The notes under the pieces: generated by a model
What the model was told of the DNA's origin: nothing
What the model saw: the letters and a program-made list of their open reading frames with translations, nothing else
Database searches by the model: none
Assembly (NCBI RefSeq): GCF_947179515.1
Contig: NC_067473.1
Location: 129,911,435-129,975,434 of the forward strand
Length of the DNA: 64,000 nt
Direction: 5' to 3'
Source: Apodemus sylvaticus
Taxonomy: Eukaryota > Chordata > Mammalia > Rodentia > Muridae
In this document: piece by piece, positions 10,453-21,944 of the stretch
How the letters are laid out: every line of letters begins with the position of its first letter
Numbering within the stretch: the stretch's first letter is position 1
Position numbers and translations under genes: made by a program

Positions 10453-12110
10453 TATATCCAAGGTCGAAGCACAGGAGCTGAAGCCAGGACTAGAACTCAC
10501 AATCTGGCTCCAGAGACATGTTCTTGATCTGCTTGCCATAATATTTAGGCAACACTGGAAAGTGTCAACGGCAGGCTGCTTGACTGGACTGTGGTCTGCC
10601 TTGCTTTTCTTGTGCTCTCATTGTGTTTTCCTCCCCATCACTCCTCATAAAACAGATGTTGATGGATGTCTGCAAGATGCTGGGAAGTTAGTCCAATAGA
10701 CTTAACTTCTGTGTGGTGGTCCATGACATTGAACTAGTGCGAGCGCCTCTCTGCATGCACTGAAGGTTGGACTATGCACTCTGTCGGCTGCACTGTGAAC
10801 CATAAATAGTTTCTTATTCCTGGCCATTTGCTACAGCCTTTATTGTGGGTTTCCTTTCCCACTGTATCAACTACCTGAAGTAAATCCCAGTCTAAAAGAC
10901 ATTAATTGGGAAGTTTTAAAAAATAAGTATAAGTTGTAAGTTGCTTGCCAATCTGAATCATGTGATAAAATCTCGGTCAATCCATATCCTGTCAAGTTTC
11001 CTAATTGTCTTTCACTGTTGTATCCATCCAGTGTATAATACCCGACTGTCAGTTACTTAGCAAACATCCTGTTCATCAGGAAAGCAATCAAGACCATGTG
11101 GGACTTTTTGACCAGGTAATTTACTTTATTTAATAATGTTCCCCAAATATAAAATGTTGAAAATTCAAATATACCACAGAGAAGTCATAAAATGATCCCC
11201 CTAGGAGAAAAGGGGAAGCTACGTAAGATAATTTTTTCATAAGATAATTTTTAACTTTATTATTATTATTACTACATATTTTAGAAAGTTAAAAACACCT
11301 ATTACTTATGGTCTTAAGATAAGTAAGAGAAAAACTACATGTAATTTTTGTTGCAGTGTTTATTATAATTGCTCTGTTATTGTTAGGCTTTGCTGCTGGT
11401 CTTGACTGTGCCTAATTTGTAAATTATTCTTTATCTTATATAGTCATGTCTGGGGAAACACAAAGATATAAGGGTTTAATGTTACCTGCAATTTCAGACG
11501 TCCACCTCTGGTCCTAGGACATCCTCCCACACCTGAGGTAGGATGCTTAGACCGTGAGTACCAGCATAGAGGTCCCTGAAACAGTCTTTAGGCCTAAGGT
11601 GAGCTCCCCCTTAAAACATTTCTTTATTTACTCATACACAGGACCATTTCATCTCTACTTCCCAGAACAACCAATTCCAGTCTCCACAGTGCTCTAACTT
11701 TACTCTCTACAAGTTTATCCAGAGAAGTCCTGTGTACTCTTTTGACTCTTGGAGGTGAGGCAGGACCCCTTAAATTGACATATATTAGACAGAGACATCC
11801 TGCCAGTTGTTGAACAGCTGTCATCTTCCTCCCTCCTAATTTGCTAGGGCTCTTATGACTGGAGACCTTCTGAAACTTTCTGTGAGGTGGGGATTCTGTG
11901 GTTGCCCTGAAAAAATGCATATAAGTGAAAACTGTTCTCACTTCCAAGAATTGATTAGTCCTCTGAGATCTATCCTTGGGCTCCCAGATGAATAATCTAC
12001 TTAAATTGGGGGGATTCATCTCTTGAAATGCAGAACCCAAAGGAGTAAATTAGGATAACTATGTGATATGAAAAATAGAGTGTGTCAGTTAGAGATTGTT
12101 TTGCTTACAA
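10453..12110. other. Unique DNA, no gene recognised
   Basis: About 1.65 kb without a repeat I can name confidently. A stretch near 10780-10870 ('tgtgaaccataaatagtttc') may be the end of an old LTR. A 138-codon minus-strand frame at 11624-12040 matches nothing known; an AATAAA on its strand at about 11624 is unsupported by other signals. Confidence 0.4.
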
Positions 12111-12120
12111 ATGAAATGAA

Positions 12121-12232
12121 ACACACACAGAGAGACAGACAGACAGAGAGTCAGAGAGTCAGAGAGACAGAGAGACAGAGAGAGACAGAAAGACAGAGAG
12201 ATGGGGACAGAGACAGAGACAGAGGCAGAGGA
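12121..12232. repeat. (CAGAGA)n-type microsatellite
   Basis: Interrupted repeats of CAGA, CAGAGA and GTCAGAGA. Confidence 0.9.
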
Positions 12233-12392
12233 CGACCTTAAACTAACTTAGGTGCAAAAACTATGGTGAATTGAATTAGTTTGTAGAAGTGCAGAGAATA
12301 TAGGCTTTTCACGTGGCTCGATATAAGTCACAATGTTTGGATAAGATGTCTGATTCCTCCATGCTGGCTAATACTTTACTCAAAAGGTATGA

Positions 12393-12620
12393 TCAGGAGC
12401 TAAGAATGGCTCAGTAATTAAGAATACTTGCTGCAGGTGAGGATAACCGAAGTTTTGTCCGGAGCACCCATGCTGGGGTGTTCACAACCCCCTGAAACTC
12501 CAGCTTCAGAGTGTTCGATGCTCTCTACTGGCCTCCTTTGGAACCTGGCCTCATGTACACATATCCATACACAGACACACACGTGCATATTCATAAACTA
12601 AAACAAAATAAATCTTTTGA
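12393..12620 (+). repeat. B3-type SINE
   Basis: Head 'gctaagaatggctcagtaat', then 'aagaatacttgctgc', the 'ggagcacccatg' block and a CA-rich tail ending 'aaaataaatc'. About 230 bp, typical of B3. Confidence 0.8.
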
Positions 12621-12959
12621 CTAGAAATAATAGTCAGACAGTTGTGATAGGCATTCTTGGGGCATTTTACCCTCCTTTCATACATCAGAAGAAGAAAAAA
12701 ATATCTCCAGTTGTCCAGTAAGCATATACTCTAGGGACTGACTGGACCATCTTAGTTAATGGGCTCATCTTTGAATCAGTCACTGTAGCCAAGAATGATG
12801 GGGCTTACCCTAGCCTCCTGACCTCAGAACTGGTAAAGAAGTCAGGATCCTGACAGGGTCGGGAATACAGAGAGAAACGGACTCTCCAGGGCAAAGGAAG
12901 CAGATTCACAGGATATAAATGAAGTCTTACACTTAGGATGCGCACTTGAAATATCACTG

Positions 12960-13640
12960 CAAACAACTCACTGCTTCCTGGATCCTGATAGCCATAATCA
13001 AACCATGTCCCTTGAGCCCCAGTGCTGTGTACTTTAATAGGCCAATGTTAATTGGTCACTAGTGAAGAGCCTGTGGCCTTCTCTTGCACAAGCATTTTAA
13101 AAAGGGTCCCACTAAGTCATTTATATATTTTAGAATAGTTAACATGGCCCCACTGGGCCTGCAGCGAAAGATGCATTTTGCAACATCTAATGAGTAAATG
13201 GAGCATTTAGTAAGACACAGTCTAATTACTTTGGGTCTTTGTAAAATATTAATTTAAGGCAACCACAGCATTAAGGAGTAAGTTTGCCAGGCAGGGCTCA
13301 GTAATCATGTTCCACAGCTGCCATCAATATCAATAGAACTCTCCCAGCTCACTTGCCGCCCATTGCTTTGACGATGTACCCCTAAGGTATAGAAATCAGG
13401 CGCTGCAGATTTTTTTCAATAGAAATTTCAGAATAGAGTAGAGTTGCTTGTAGACAGGCATATCACCTATACAGCTAGGGCAGTCAGGCTGAGGACTAAT
13501 GCTTCCAAAATCAGATTGGATTGTGCTCAGTGAAACTCCTGTTGTTGAGTTTCTAGAAAGCATGACAATTCTAACTCCAGAACAGCACCGGTATAAAGAA
13601 AGTCACCGTCACCACCAGTGGACGTGATTTACCTTGGAAT
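12960..13640. promoter_or_regulatory. Candidate conserved non-coding block
   Basis: Repeat-free, AT-rich sequence with several homeodomain-type TAAT motifs ('tgttaattggt', 'gtctaattac'), an E-box-like CAGCTG ('ccacagctgcc') and scattered retained CpGs. There is no open frame. It resembles enhancer DNA, but this is a judgement of composition only. Confidence 0.35.
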
Positions 13641-13644
13641 TAAA

Positions 13645-14300
13645 CTGCTTCCTAAAACCTTTACGTCATACGTCTATGATTCCATTTAGGGGTTGGAATT
13701 TCCCTAAGATGCCGATGTTAGGCTGGAGATGAATCTCAATTCATAAACTGCTGGGCCATGTCAGTGAAACTAAAGGCCCATCTCTAGAACCCATAAAAAC
13801 CTACTATGGTCATTTCCCGGTTGAGGGAAGGTAGAGACACGTAGGTGCTTGGGGCTCAATGGCCAGTCAGCCACATTTAACTGGAAAGCCCCAGACCAGT
13901 GAAACAGCCTTTGACAAAGAACAAGGTAGATGGTAACTGAAGCAGACGAACATGAGTGTGTCCTCTTGCTTCCATGTGTGTGTTCATACATTGTACAATA
14001 CATGCCCTCAAACACATGCACACATGTACAAGTACAGGGGAAGATGCCAGTCGTCAACTCAAACACATACGAACCTCTCTGAAGCTGTCCTGTCTGGAGA
14101 GGACAAGTCCCAAGCTCCTGATGCTCTGGGTGCAGTTCAAGGGTGCAAACCCGAAGCTTCCGACGCCATTTGACGATGCCTGCCTCTGCTCCCAAGAATA
14201 GTTTCTTACACACGTGGGCCAATCTTGCCTGGCATCATCTTACTGTCCTCTTTCCTGGGTCCTCCAAACCTAGTGAGGAAGGTATTCTGGGACATAAGCA
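13645..14300. other. Unique DNA with an unassigned 150-codon frame
   Basis: The minus-strand frame 13770-14222 is the longest non-repetitive one in this part, but two plus-strand frames overlap it. Its middle comes from CA/TG-rich sequence and no domain is recognisable. Probably non-coding. Confidence 0.35.
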
Positions 14301-14303
14301 GCC

Positions 14304-14517
14304 ATCCCTCTCCCTCTCCCTCTCCCCCTCCCTCTCCCTCTCCCTCTCCCTCTCCCTCTCCCTCTCCCTCTCCCTCTCCCTCTCCCTCTCCCTCTCCCTC
14401 TCCCCATACCCCTCTCCCTCTCCCTCTCCCTCTCTCCCTCTTCCTCTCCCTCTCTCCCTCTCTCCCTCTCTCCCTCTCTCCCTCTCTCCCTCTCTCCCTC
14501 TCTCCCTCTCTCCCTCT

Positions 14518-14552
<35 letters not shown>

Positions 14553-14569
14553 CCTCCCCCCCTCTCTCT
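14304..14569. repeat. Pyrimidine satellite (CCCTCT)n and relatives
   Basis: Strand-asymmetric C/T tract. Period is six (CCCTCT) to about 14400, period eight (CTCTCCCT) from about 14440 to 14516, then a C-run, a (CT)n run and another C-run. It creates long Ser/Pro/Leu and Arg/Glu/Gly pseudo-frames on both strands that are not genes. Confidence 0.97.
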
Positions 14570-14666
14570 TTGCAAGGTAACAGTTCTTGCCTCTGTAGAA
14601 ACCTGGCAGCAATGATATCATGTGTGTCATGGTGAGAAGCTGTTGGGATGGACAGAGCTGTGAAGA

Positions 14667-14866
14667 NNNNNNNNNNNNNNNNNNNNNNNNNNNNNNNNNN
14701 NNNNNNNNNNNNNNNNNNNNNNNNNNNNNNNNNNNNNNNNNNNNNNNNNNNNNNNNNNNNNNNNNNNNNNNNNNNNNNNNNNNNNNNNNNNNNNNNNNNN
14801 NNNNNNNNNNNNNNNNNNNNNNNNNNNNNNNNNNNNNNNNNNNNNNNNNNNNNNNNNNNNNNNNNN
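14667..14866. other. Assembly gap (200 N)
   Basis: Exactly 200 undetermined bases. The six bases TGAAGA stand immediately left (14661-14666) and immediately right (14867-14872) of the gap. Frames drawn across it are artefacts. Confidence 1.
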
Positions 14867-14872
14867 TGAAGA

Positions 14873-15299
14873 TGAACTGTTCTCTGGTGTCCCCAGAAGG
14901 ATATTCAATATGGGGGTGGCTGTGACATAGGAACCTGAGTTAAAAGGTCAGGCCCCAACCGTCAAGAAATACAAAGCGTTCCTCTTCCCAGGGTTTGCAG
15001 TCAAAGTTTTAAGAAACAGCTGGGCTTAGTCATGAGGCACGAAAGAACAAGAGTATCTTGTGAAAAGGAATATTCAGCTAGCGCATAGCTGTGGAGGACA
15101 TCCGGGATGTTCGAATATCTTTCGAAGTATAGTTATGGCGATGCCACAAGCCTTCCTGTCCAATTCCTCTGATCCCATCTCCTCAAACATCCCCTGTATC
15201 TCTTGTCTCTGGATCCCCACACAAATTGCACAAGCTAATTTAATTTGGGGGTGGGCAGGCTAAGCCCCCATGTTCCCTTTCAACCCCAGCAAATATTTC
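14873..15299. other. Unique DNA leading into the conserved-looking block
   Basis: No repeat recognised, no convincing frame. CpG-containing words such as 'ttcgaatatctttcgaagta' form a short near-palindrome at about 15110-15129. Confidence 0.4.
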
Positions 15300-16760
15300 A
15301 TTGTTTGTAATGCCTCTTAATACGTGAAACAATATTTATGCTGCACTCTACAACATTTTATAACTTTCTTCTAATTGCCTTAGCGGGCTTTAAAACCAGA
15401 GCTTAACACTTCGATAATAAGCGTATTAATTTGTCTAACGTTTAAGTTCTTACAAAGGAAGAGACAAGCATTAATTTTGTTTAGTTAAAACAAGCTTTGC
15501 TTTTGAACAGCAGGTGGTAATTGAAACAAAACAAGGACTCATTAGAGGAGCGTCTGGTGGCTCATGATACAAACAGAGCATACTAGAAAACCCAAACACA
15601 AGAGCCCTGAAATAAAGTGGTCATCATCTAATTAACAGAACATGTTTTAATTACCGAGTAAACCATGCAGCGCCGTGTGTCAATTTAACTGATGTGCTAA
15701 GTGCCAGTTTACAATATCAGAAACAGACAAATAATTGGAATCTAATTACATGCAGGTCTATTGCACACCAGCGCCTCCAGCCCATCTTAATAAACAAGTT
15801 TTTACATCAAACCATGAATAGCAAATACAGCCATGCTGTTAATTGCTACATTGTGATATTGGGACTTTGCCAGCTCTGACTATTAAAATAAGCTCTTGTG
15901 TGGATTGCAGTTTCTCTGCTACGCTTTAATTAGAATCAAATGAGAGGCAGAGATCGGGCTGTATTACTGCAATTCAATATATGTAAATAAGATAACTGGC
16001 TAATCTTTTTATTTTATTTCTGAGCCTCCATGCAATAGGCGGTTTAGTTATGCTAATAGGTTATCACTTTGCAAATGAAGTAGATTTGTGCTGTGAGATG
16101 AATCAAGAAACATGTAATCTTTGCTCGAGAGTCTAAATATTCCTCATCCTTGCACGTGGGATCCGGAGAACTTTCTTGCCCAAGATATATGGTGCTATAT
16201 TTTTAATGCCCGTATTGGCCTAGCTTTTCAGAGATAGCTTTGAATGTTGTATTTCACTTGTCGAAATAAACACATGATCCATAACACGCTATTTACAATG
16301 CTCGGACAGATATTTCAAGATAAACTCCTATAATGGAGAATCATTCATCTGAGCACTTGAAAGGTTGCAGAGGAGGTCTACATAAATACTGTATAATGCA
16401 AATTTTAAATTAAGACCAAGGCATAGATAACACTCATATTTCATACTGTGTATCAATGTGCTGCTTGTCAGAGAACTAATCAGGGATTCAGAAATATTTC
16501 AGAGTGCGAAAATGAAATCTACAGTGCGGCCGCTGATGGGCCATTTTTCTGTATTTTCCAACTAAGGAAGGAGATGGTATAGCTATTGTTGAAAAATTAC
16601 CAAGTAATGATCTCCTGGGAAGATCGCCTTATGTTTCATTAGAATTGTAATTAGAAGTGGCCATGACCTTGGGAAACCTGCTTCAGGAGCTGGCTCTCTT
16701 CTCTTTTGTTTAAGACAGTCTTCCAAGTTGCTTCTGCTCCTGGCCATGGGCGACGTTCAC
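15300..16760. promoter_or_regulatory. Enhancer-like conserved-looking block A
   Basis: About 1.5 kb with no transposable element, AT-rich but retaining CpGs, and dense in developmental transcription-factor motifs. Homeodomain TAAT cores: CTAATTAA 15628-15635, TTTTAATTACC 15645-15655, TAATTGG 15732-15738, CTAATTACA 15742-15750, TTTAATTAG 15925-15933. POU-type sites: ATGCTAAT 16050-16057 and TTTGCAAAT 16068-16076. A GCGGCCGC site sits near 16527. Such texture is typical of deeply conserved developmental enhancers; actual conservation and activity are inferred. No promoter or exon is evident. Confidence 0.6.
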
Positions 16761-17416
16761 TGAACTCCACAGAAGGGACATAATGAAGCATGTAAGTGCA
16801 CTACGCCAGTACAGTAAGCAGGAACCAGCAGAGGTAGAATGGAGTGTAATGCTCTCAATTTTAGGTGCAGTATATCAGTGTGGATTCAAAGCGCTCAGAG
16901 ATTTCTTCCTTAGGCAAAGGTTCTAGGTTGTACCAGACCTTAGAACTATCTTCTACTGAAGCCGGGGCCACTCTGTTGAGCACCTGAGAGCACTCAGAAC
17001 TTTCAAGGCCACACTGAGCCATTTTCAACTTCTGGCTTGAAAGAAGAAAGCCAAGCTACTCACTGGCTTGAGTGGAAGGCAGCCTGTAACAATACTCCAC
17101 GAACTTGGCGCGGGTCCTTGCCTATTTAAATTTCCATCACACCATTGTCGGAGGCCCATGCCTTTTGCATGGCTTGCCTGGTGGATGTGGTCCAACTCCC
17201 AGAAGGGAGCAAGTGCACCACGCAAAATATTGGAAGGCTTCGCATGTTTCCAGCACCTCATCGGATACTTTAGCGCAGAGGTAAAAAACATTCTTGGTAC
17301 TCTTGTAGCTGGCAAAGTCACAAAGGATTCCGGACTGGTACCTCATCCATCTTGGTTCAGAAATGAAATGGAGTCTCCTGGTCAGTTGTCAGGAAAAAAA
17401 AAAAAAAAAAAAAAAA
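16761..17416. other. Unique DNA ending in a 23-base poly(A) run
   Basis: No named repeat. A plus-strand frame (17068-17451, 127 codons) runs into A23 at 17394-17416. The A-run could be the tail of a retroposed transcript, but no AATAAA precedes it and the peptide is not recognised. Confidence 0.35.
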
Positions 17417-17686
17417 GAGCACCAACTCCAGATGCCCTGGTTTTCTCCTAGCCTTCCAGCTTCCCACACAAAAGCGTGCCAACTCCAGTAACAATATAGA
17501 ATCAAAATGTATAAAATGAAGAGTAGATGTGTATAAAAATGCACAAGGGCTGGAAAAGGAATGTATTAAGGTTAAATTTTACAGACATGATTCCATATGT
17601 TGAAAGCATCTTGTGGTTATGTCAAATACAAATGAAGCTATAAATTACCCCACAATCAGAAGTGTCAACTTTCAGGCTAATGCCAC

Positions 17687-17687
<1 letters not shown>

Positions 17688-17748
<61 letters not shown>
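17688..17748. repeat. (TA)n microsatellite
   Basis: About 30 uninterrupted TA units. Confidence 0.98.
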
Positions 17749-17750
<2 letters not shown>

Positions 17751-18670
17751 GGAATCTTATTAAAATATGAAACATGCTAAACATAGAAAAAGCTAACAAC
17801 TGTACCAAAAGCAAGACAGAGTGTTACTAATGTCTGCCAACTGTATTAGTCATCAGGCAATCAATCTCACGTGAGCAACCTCTGCAGCAGGCAACCAGGA
17901 AAGTCAAAGCCTACCACCCCTGCTTGTCTTGTTTGTGGTTACTCCTGCAAGGTTTCCACATTATTCTGTTTGCTCACTGTTAACCCTGAGAGGGCACGGT
18001 TAGCAAGAGGAAAACATTTATTCAATTATAATGTCTTTATTTCTACTTAAAACATACACAAAACTGTCAGCAATAGACAAATGAGAACTGTGGACTGAAG
18101 CATTTGCTGACTTTATTCTATATTTGAATTCTAATAAATTATATCCATGCTATTACAAAAATTATAACTGACACGCTGTCAGAACGATACACATAGAAGC
18201 CTAGATGTGTACCTAGTACCTTGAAGGCTGCCACATTTGGTGCAATTGTAAACATCATCCTGATTTGCCAAGCAGTGCTGTTATGTCTGTGATCAAGAGT
18301 AATTTTTCCCCTGGTTACAAGCTCGTGATTCTAAATGTACCTAAACTCTAAGGGGAAAAGGTAGTCTCCTTTATAAAAGGAGATCTAATGATCTATGCTG
18401 AGGTTCAACGCAGCATATGGAAGCAGTTTCTTACTCAAGCATTGTAAAGCAAGTAGAATATGGCCCCATTCAATGAAGTCCAGGTTGATAAACACTCTGC
18501 AGCTCACAGAACAAGAACCACAATGACAGTACTTGTGAAACTTTGAGGGCATTCTTTCTCAATATCTGGTACAATGCATTGTGCTTTTGCCAATTTGGGC
18601 TGGAACACAAACACTGCCTTTTCACCAGCAGTTAATATAACCATCCAAAGAACTTCTCCTGATTGGTGCA
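17749..18670. other. Unique DNA, no gene recognised
   Basis: Repeat-free for about 0.9 kb, AT-rich, no convincing frame. It may belong to the same transposon-poor domain as block A. Confidence 0.4.
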
Positions 18671-18671
18671 C

Positions 18672-18998
18672 ATTTACTGAGTGTTGTCTGAATGCCTGTG
18701 TCTCCACCTCCAAATTCATATACTGAAGTCAGAGCTGTGAAGGCACTAACATTAGGAAGTGAAGCCTTTGAGAACTGGCCGGCCTAAGAGAGTAGAGTCC
18801 TTATAAATAGGGTTAGAGACCCTGGTAAGAGAAGTTTCTCTTTCTGTTGTGGAGGGCCGGGAGAACATAGTGATATGTGAGTCAAGGTCCCTCACCAGAT
18901 ACCAAATCTGCTGGTGCCTTGGACTTCTCAGCTGACAGCATGTGGGAAGGAACACTTACTTTATAGGTCACCAGTTTGTGGCATGGCCAAACTAAACA
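18672..18998 (+). repeat. MLT1-class MaLR LTR
   Basis: Recognisable in order: 'gaatgcctgtgtctccacct', 'aattcatatactgaagtcag', 'gagtccttataaatagggtt', 'ccctcaccagatacc', 'aaatctgctggtgccttgga'. This is the MLT1 consensus order; the 3' end is eroded. Confidence 0.85.
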
Positions 18999-19148
18999 AG
19001 AGAAATGGATGTTGCATTCCCTCATTTCCGTCCCTGCCATCATAAGGTTGTGTACTAGTTACTGGTGAACAGAGATGTGACTGCACAGAAGACATCATCA
19101 AAGTGGTGAGGGGAGAGAGGTTAGGCAGCTAAGCCTACCTGTGATAGT

Positions 19149-19372
19149 GGACTGGAGAGATGGATCAGAGATCAGAGCACATGCTGCTCTTGCAGAGGAC
19201 CTGGGATTGATCCCCAGCACCCACATGTTGCTTTACAACCATTTAGAACTCCAAGAGCATCCATCCTTCCCTAAGCTCCTTAGGCACCAGGCACAAGTAC
19301 AGTCCACATATGTACATGAATACGTACATACAATACTCATGCATATCAACTAGTTTTTTAAAATATAAATGA
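19149..19372 (+). repeat. B3-type SINE
   Basis: Head 'gactggagagatggatcaga', 'gctgctcttgcagaggacc', 'ttgatccccagcaccc', and a TACA-rich tail. Full length. Confidence 0.9.
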
Positions 19373-19689
19373 TAATAATGATGATAAATGTGATCCAAAG
19401 TAACCTCTAGGACTTCATTATGCCAGGAGCAGGGGGTCAGAGATGTAAATACAAAAGGAAAGAGTGGATAAGAAGGTATATTTAAAGTAAGGACTCCTCT
19501 AAATGTCCAAGGACAAATGGAAAGCACAGTGCCCCAAAGAGGATGATGCCTTACATACATGTGACAGAAGTCAAAAACAAGAAATTTGCTGGATGGTTGA
19601 ACTCTTGAAACATGGTGGTAGCAAAACCAGACATCCTCCAAACAATAGGAAGAGAGGAATGTGATAGGAGTCGGAAGTTAATAGTGAGA

Positions 19690-19825
19690 ATATAGCTGAG
19701 GATTTAGCTCACTGACAAAGTATTCACCTAGCAATGGCAATGCAATGCCCTGGGTTCAATTCCCAGCATCCAGGGCAGGGAGAATTACAAAATATCAAAA
19801 CCAACCAAACAAACAAAACAAGCAC
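19690..19825 (+). repeat. ID/B4-type SINE
   Basis: 'gctgaggatttagctcactg' followed by 'ccctgggttcaattcccagc', a well-kept tRNA-like box B, and a CAAA-rich tail. Confidence 0.75.
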
Positions 19826-20052
19826 ACACTAGTAGACATGTCTGGTATGGAGCAGCTGGAGGATTGCCACTGTTCAGTCTTTTCATCCTTAGATGCTCAA
19901 GACCCTAAATGCTAAAAACCGTTCCAGTTTGAATGTAGGATTCTGCCTTTATCTGGGCTCATGGAGTTTGCTGGTCGCTCCTGAGACTGGCACAGGAATG
20001 ACACCATCCCCAGGAATATTTGTGAAGAAGTCATTCTCAAAAAGACAAACTG

Positions 20053-20195
20053 AGGGGCCCAAGGAGGTAGCTCAGCAGTTAAGAGCTCATATTACTCTTG
20101 CAGAGGAACAGAGTTCCTTTCCCAGAATGTGTGTTGAGGGGTTCGTAACCAGCCACCCTGTCACTGCAGCTCTGACCCCTCTGTTGAAAATTTTT
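20053..20195 (+). repeat. B2/B3-type SINE, partial
   Basis: 'aggaggtagctcagcagtta', 'agagctcatattactcttgc' and 'agaggaacagagttcc' preserve the head. The tail is lost. Confidence 0.65.
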
Positions 20196-20210
20196 AGGAA
20201 AAAACCTTCT

Positions 20211-20457
20211 GGAGGCTGATGGGATAGCTTGTTTGGTAAAGTCACTGAAACCTGACCCCCAAGAAGACACATATTTTTTATAAAAGTCAGGTGTTATGCT
20301 GGGAGAGGAATCAGTCAGATCCAATGGAACTAGCAAACCTCATTCACACAGTGAGTTCCAGGCCAATGAAGAGACCCTATCTCATAAGACAAGATGAGCA
20401 TTACCTCAGGAACAATACCAAAGTTGCCCTCTGAGATCCACACACATGTGTACAAAT
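20211..20457 (+). repeat. B4-type SINE
   Basis: The B4 signature 'gttccaggccaatgaagaga' plus 'ccctatctcataagacaaga', then 'gttgccctctgagatcc' and a CA-rich end. Confidence 0.75.
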
Positions 20458-20499
20458 CTCTTGGATACTCTTTGTGGTCTGTCTAGTCAGACAGTGAAT

Positions 20500-20626
20500 T
20501 ATCCCAGCGTGTACTCTACCTCTGAGTTACAGCCTTGGCCCCTTATACAGTTTGGATTTTGGATGCTGGTGATGGAAAGATCCAGGTCTAGCATATGTGA
20601 GGTGTATGTTCTATTACTAAACTACA
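20500..20626 (-). repeat. ID-type SINE remnants, antisense
   Basis: Antisense ID order is visible twice: 'gtactctacctctgagttac' near 20510, and at 20557-20626 'tggatgctggtgatggaaag' followed by 'ttctattactaaactaca'. Confidence 0.5.
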
Positions 20627-20872
20627 ATATGATTTTAAATCGGCAAACTCAAGAAAAAGAAAGTATAAAAATATGAAGATTATAACATTTGAAGCCAGAC
20701 AGTCTACTACATGGCATTTATTACCCCTAGCAACTACTGTTTAATGTACATGAAAACAATACAAACTCAACATATATGTGCATGCATATTAGAAAAAAAT
20801 TGTCCTAAATACAATATGAGATATTTTTCCTAACCCTAGAACAGAAGAAAAAGTATAAGAAAATAGAATTAC

Positions 20873-21033
20873 TGCCGTGGCATATACAGCAAATCTGGCT
20901 ACTTGAGAGGCTGAAGCAGGCAGAGCAATAAGTCAGGGCTACCTGTGAAAATCAGTGAGACCCTATCCAAGAATGTAGTTCAGTAGTCGACTGCATAGCA
21001 TGAACAATGCCATCAATTCAATCCTAATCACTG
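20873..21033 (+). repeat. Old B1 plus ID-like remnant
   Basis: 'gagaggctgaagcaggcaga' and 'gtgagaccctatcc' are B1-like. They are followed by ID-like 'gaatgtagttcagtag'. Both are strongly diverged. Confidence 0.5.
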
Positions 21034-21060
21034 GGGGGGAGGGGAAGAGACAGAGAAAGA

Positions 21061-21149
21061 TAGGAAGGAAGGAAGGAAGGAAGGAAGGAAGGAAGGAAGG
21101 AAGGAAGGAAGGAAGGAAGGAAGGAAGGAAGGAAGGAAGGAAGGAAGGA
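21061..21149. repeat. (GGAA)n microsatellite
   Basis: More than 20 almost perfect GGAA units. Confidence 0.98.
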
Positions 21150-21363
21150 CCTCTATAAGCAAAACTATAAAATCAACAAAACCCAAATAAAGCTTGTATT
21201 TAAGTAATGGGTATTGTTCTAAAATCTGTATCTAATTTTGATAAATGTTCTTTGATTACATTAAGTGTTGACACAGCAAAGGTTAGTGATGAGTACACAG
21301 GCACACTACCCTATCCTTGTAATTCCTGTGTAAGTATCACGGCCTTTAAAAACTTAAAGAACA

Positions 21364-21602
21364 TGGGGCTGGAGAAACGGCTAATCAGTAAGAGCATGTG
21401 TTGCATGTATTGTAGCAGACTTGGGTTCCATTTCCAACACCCACACCACGGCTCACAACCATTTGTAACCTCACCTCTGGAGAATCTGATGCTCTCTTTG
21501 GATCTCCAAGGGCACCAAGCACACACATCGTCCACATACACACATGCAGGGGAAACACTCTTATACATAACATAAAATAAGTAAATCTAAAAAAAAACAT
21601 TT
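21364..21602 (+). repeat. B3-type SINE
   Basis: 'ggggctggagaaacggctaa', 'gcagacttgggttcc', 'ggctcacaaccatttgtaac', 'tgatgctctctttggatctc' and a tail ending in A9. Confidence 0.9.
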
Positions 21603-21619
21603 TACATAAAAAGGTTTCT

Positions 21620-21942
21620 ATTGATTGATGGAGCAATGCCTCAGTCTTGCTTGCAAACATGAGGACCTCAGTTCCATCCCACAAGCTCATGTCAAAAAGC
21701 CAGGCATGATGACATATACTTGTAACCCCAGTCCTGGTCTGGTGGAAAGGGGTCTATTTCTGGAGATAACTGGCCAGCTGGCCTAGCTTAACTGGTAAGC
21801 TTCAGGACCATGTCCCAAGCAAGCAAGCAAGCAAGCAAACAAACAAACCAAGATGGATGTGTGGATTCCACAAAACTGAGATATAACTCTTACCTCCACA
21901 TACATGCATGCAAACATCTACACATATGTGTACACACAGACT
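21620..21942 (+). repeat. B4-type SINE
   Basis: 'gaggacctcagttccatccc', 'agccaggcatgatgacatat', 'ggccagctggcctagcttaa'. A (CAAG)n/(CAAA)n run lies inside at about 21820-21848. CA-rich end. Confidence 0.8.
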
Positions 21943-21944
21943 CA

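Noticed and set aside
14143..14635. Long Ser/Pro/Leu and Arg/Glu/Gly frames of 100-145 codons
   Set aside because: They are translations of the pyrimidine satellite, open in several frames on both strands.
14620..14925. Frames spanning the N run
   Set aside because: Two thirds of the residues are undetermined; artefact of the gap.
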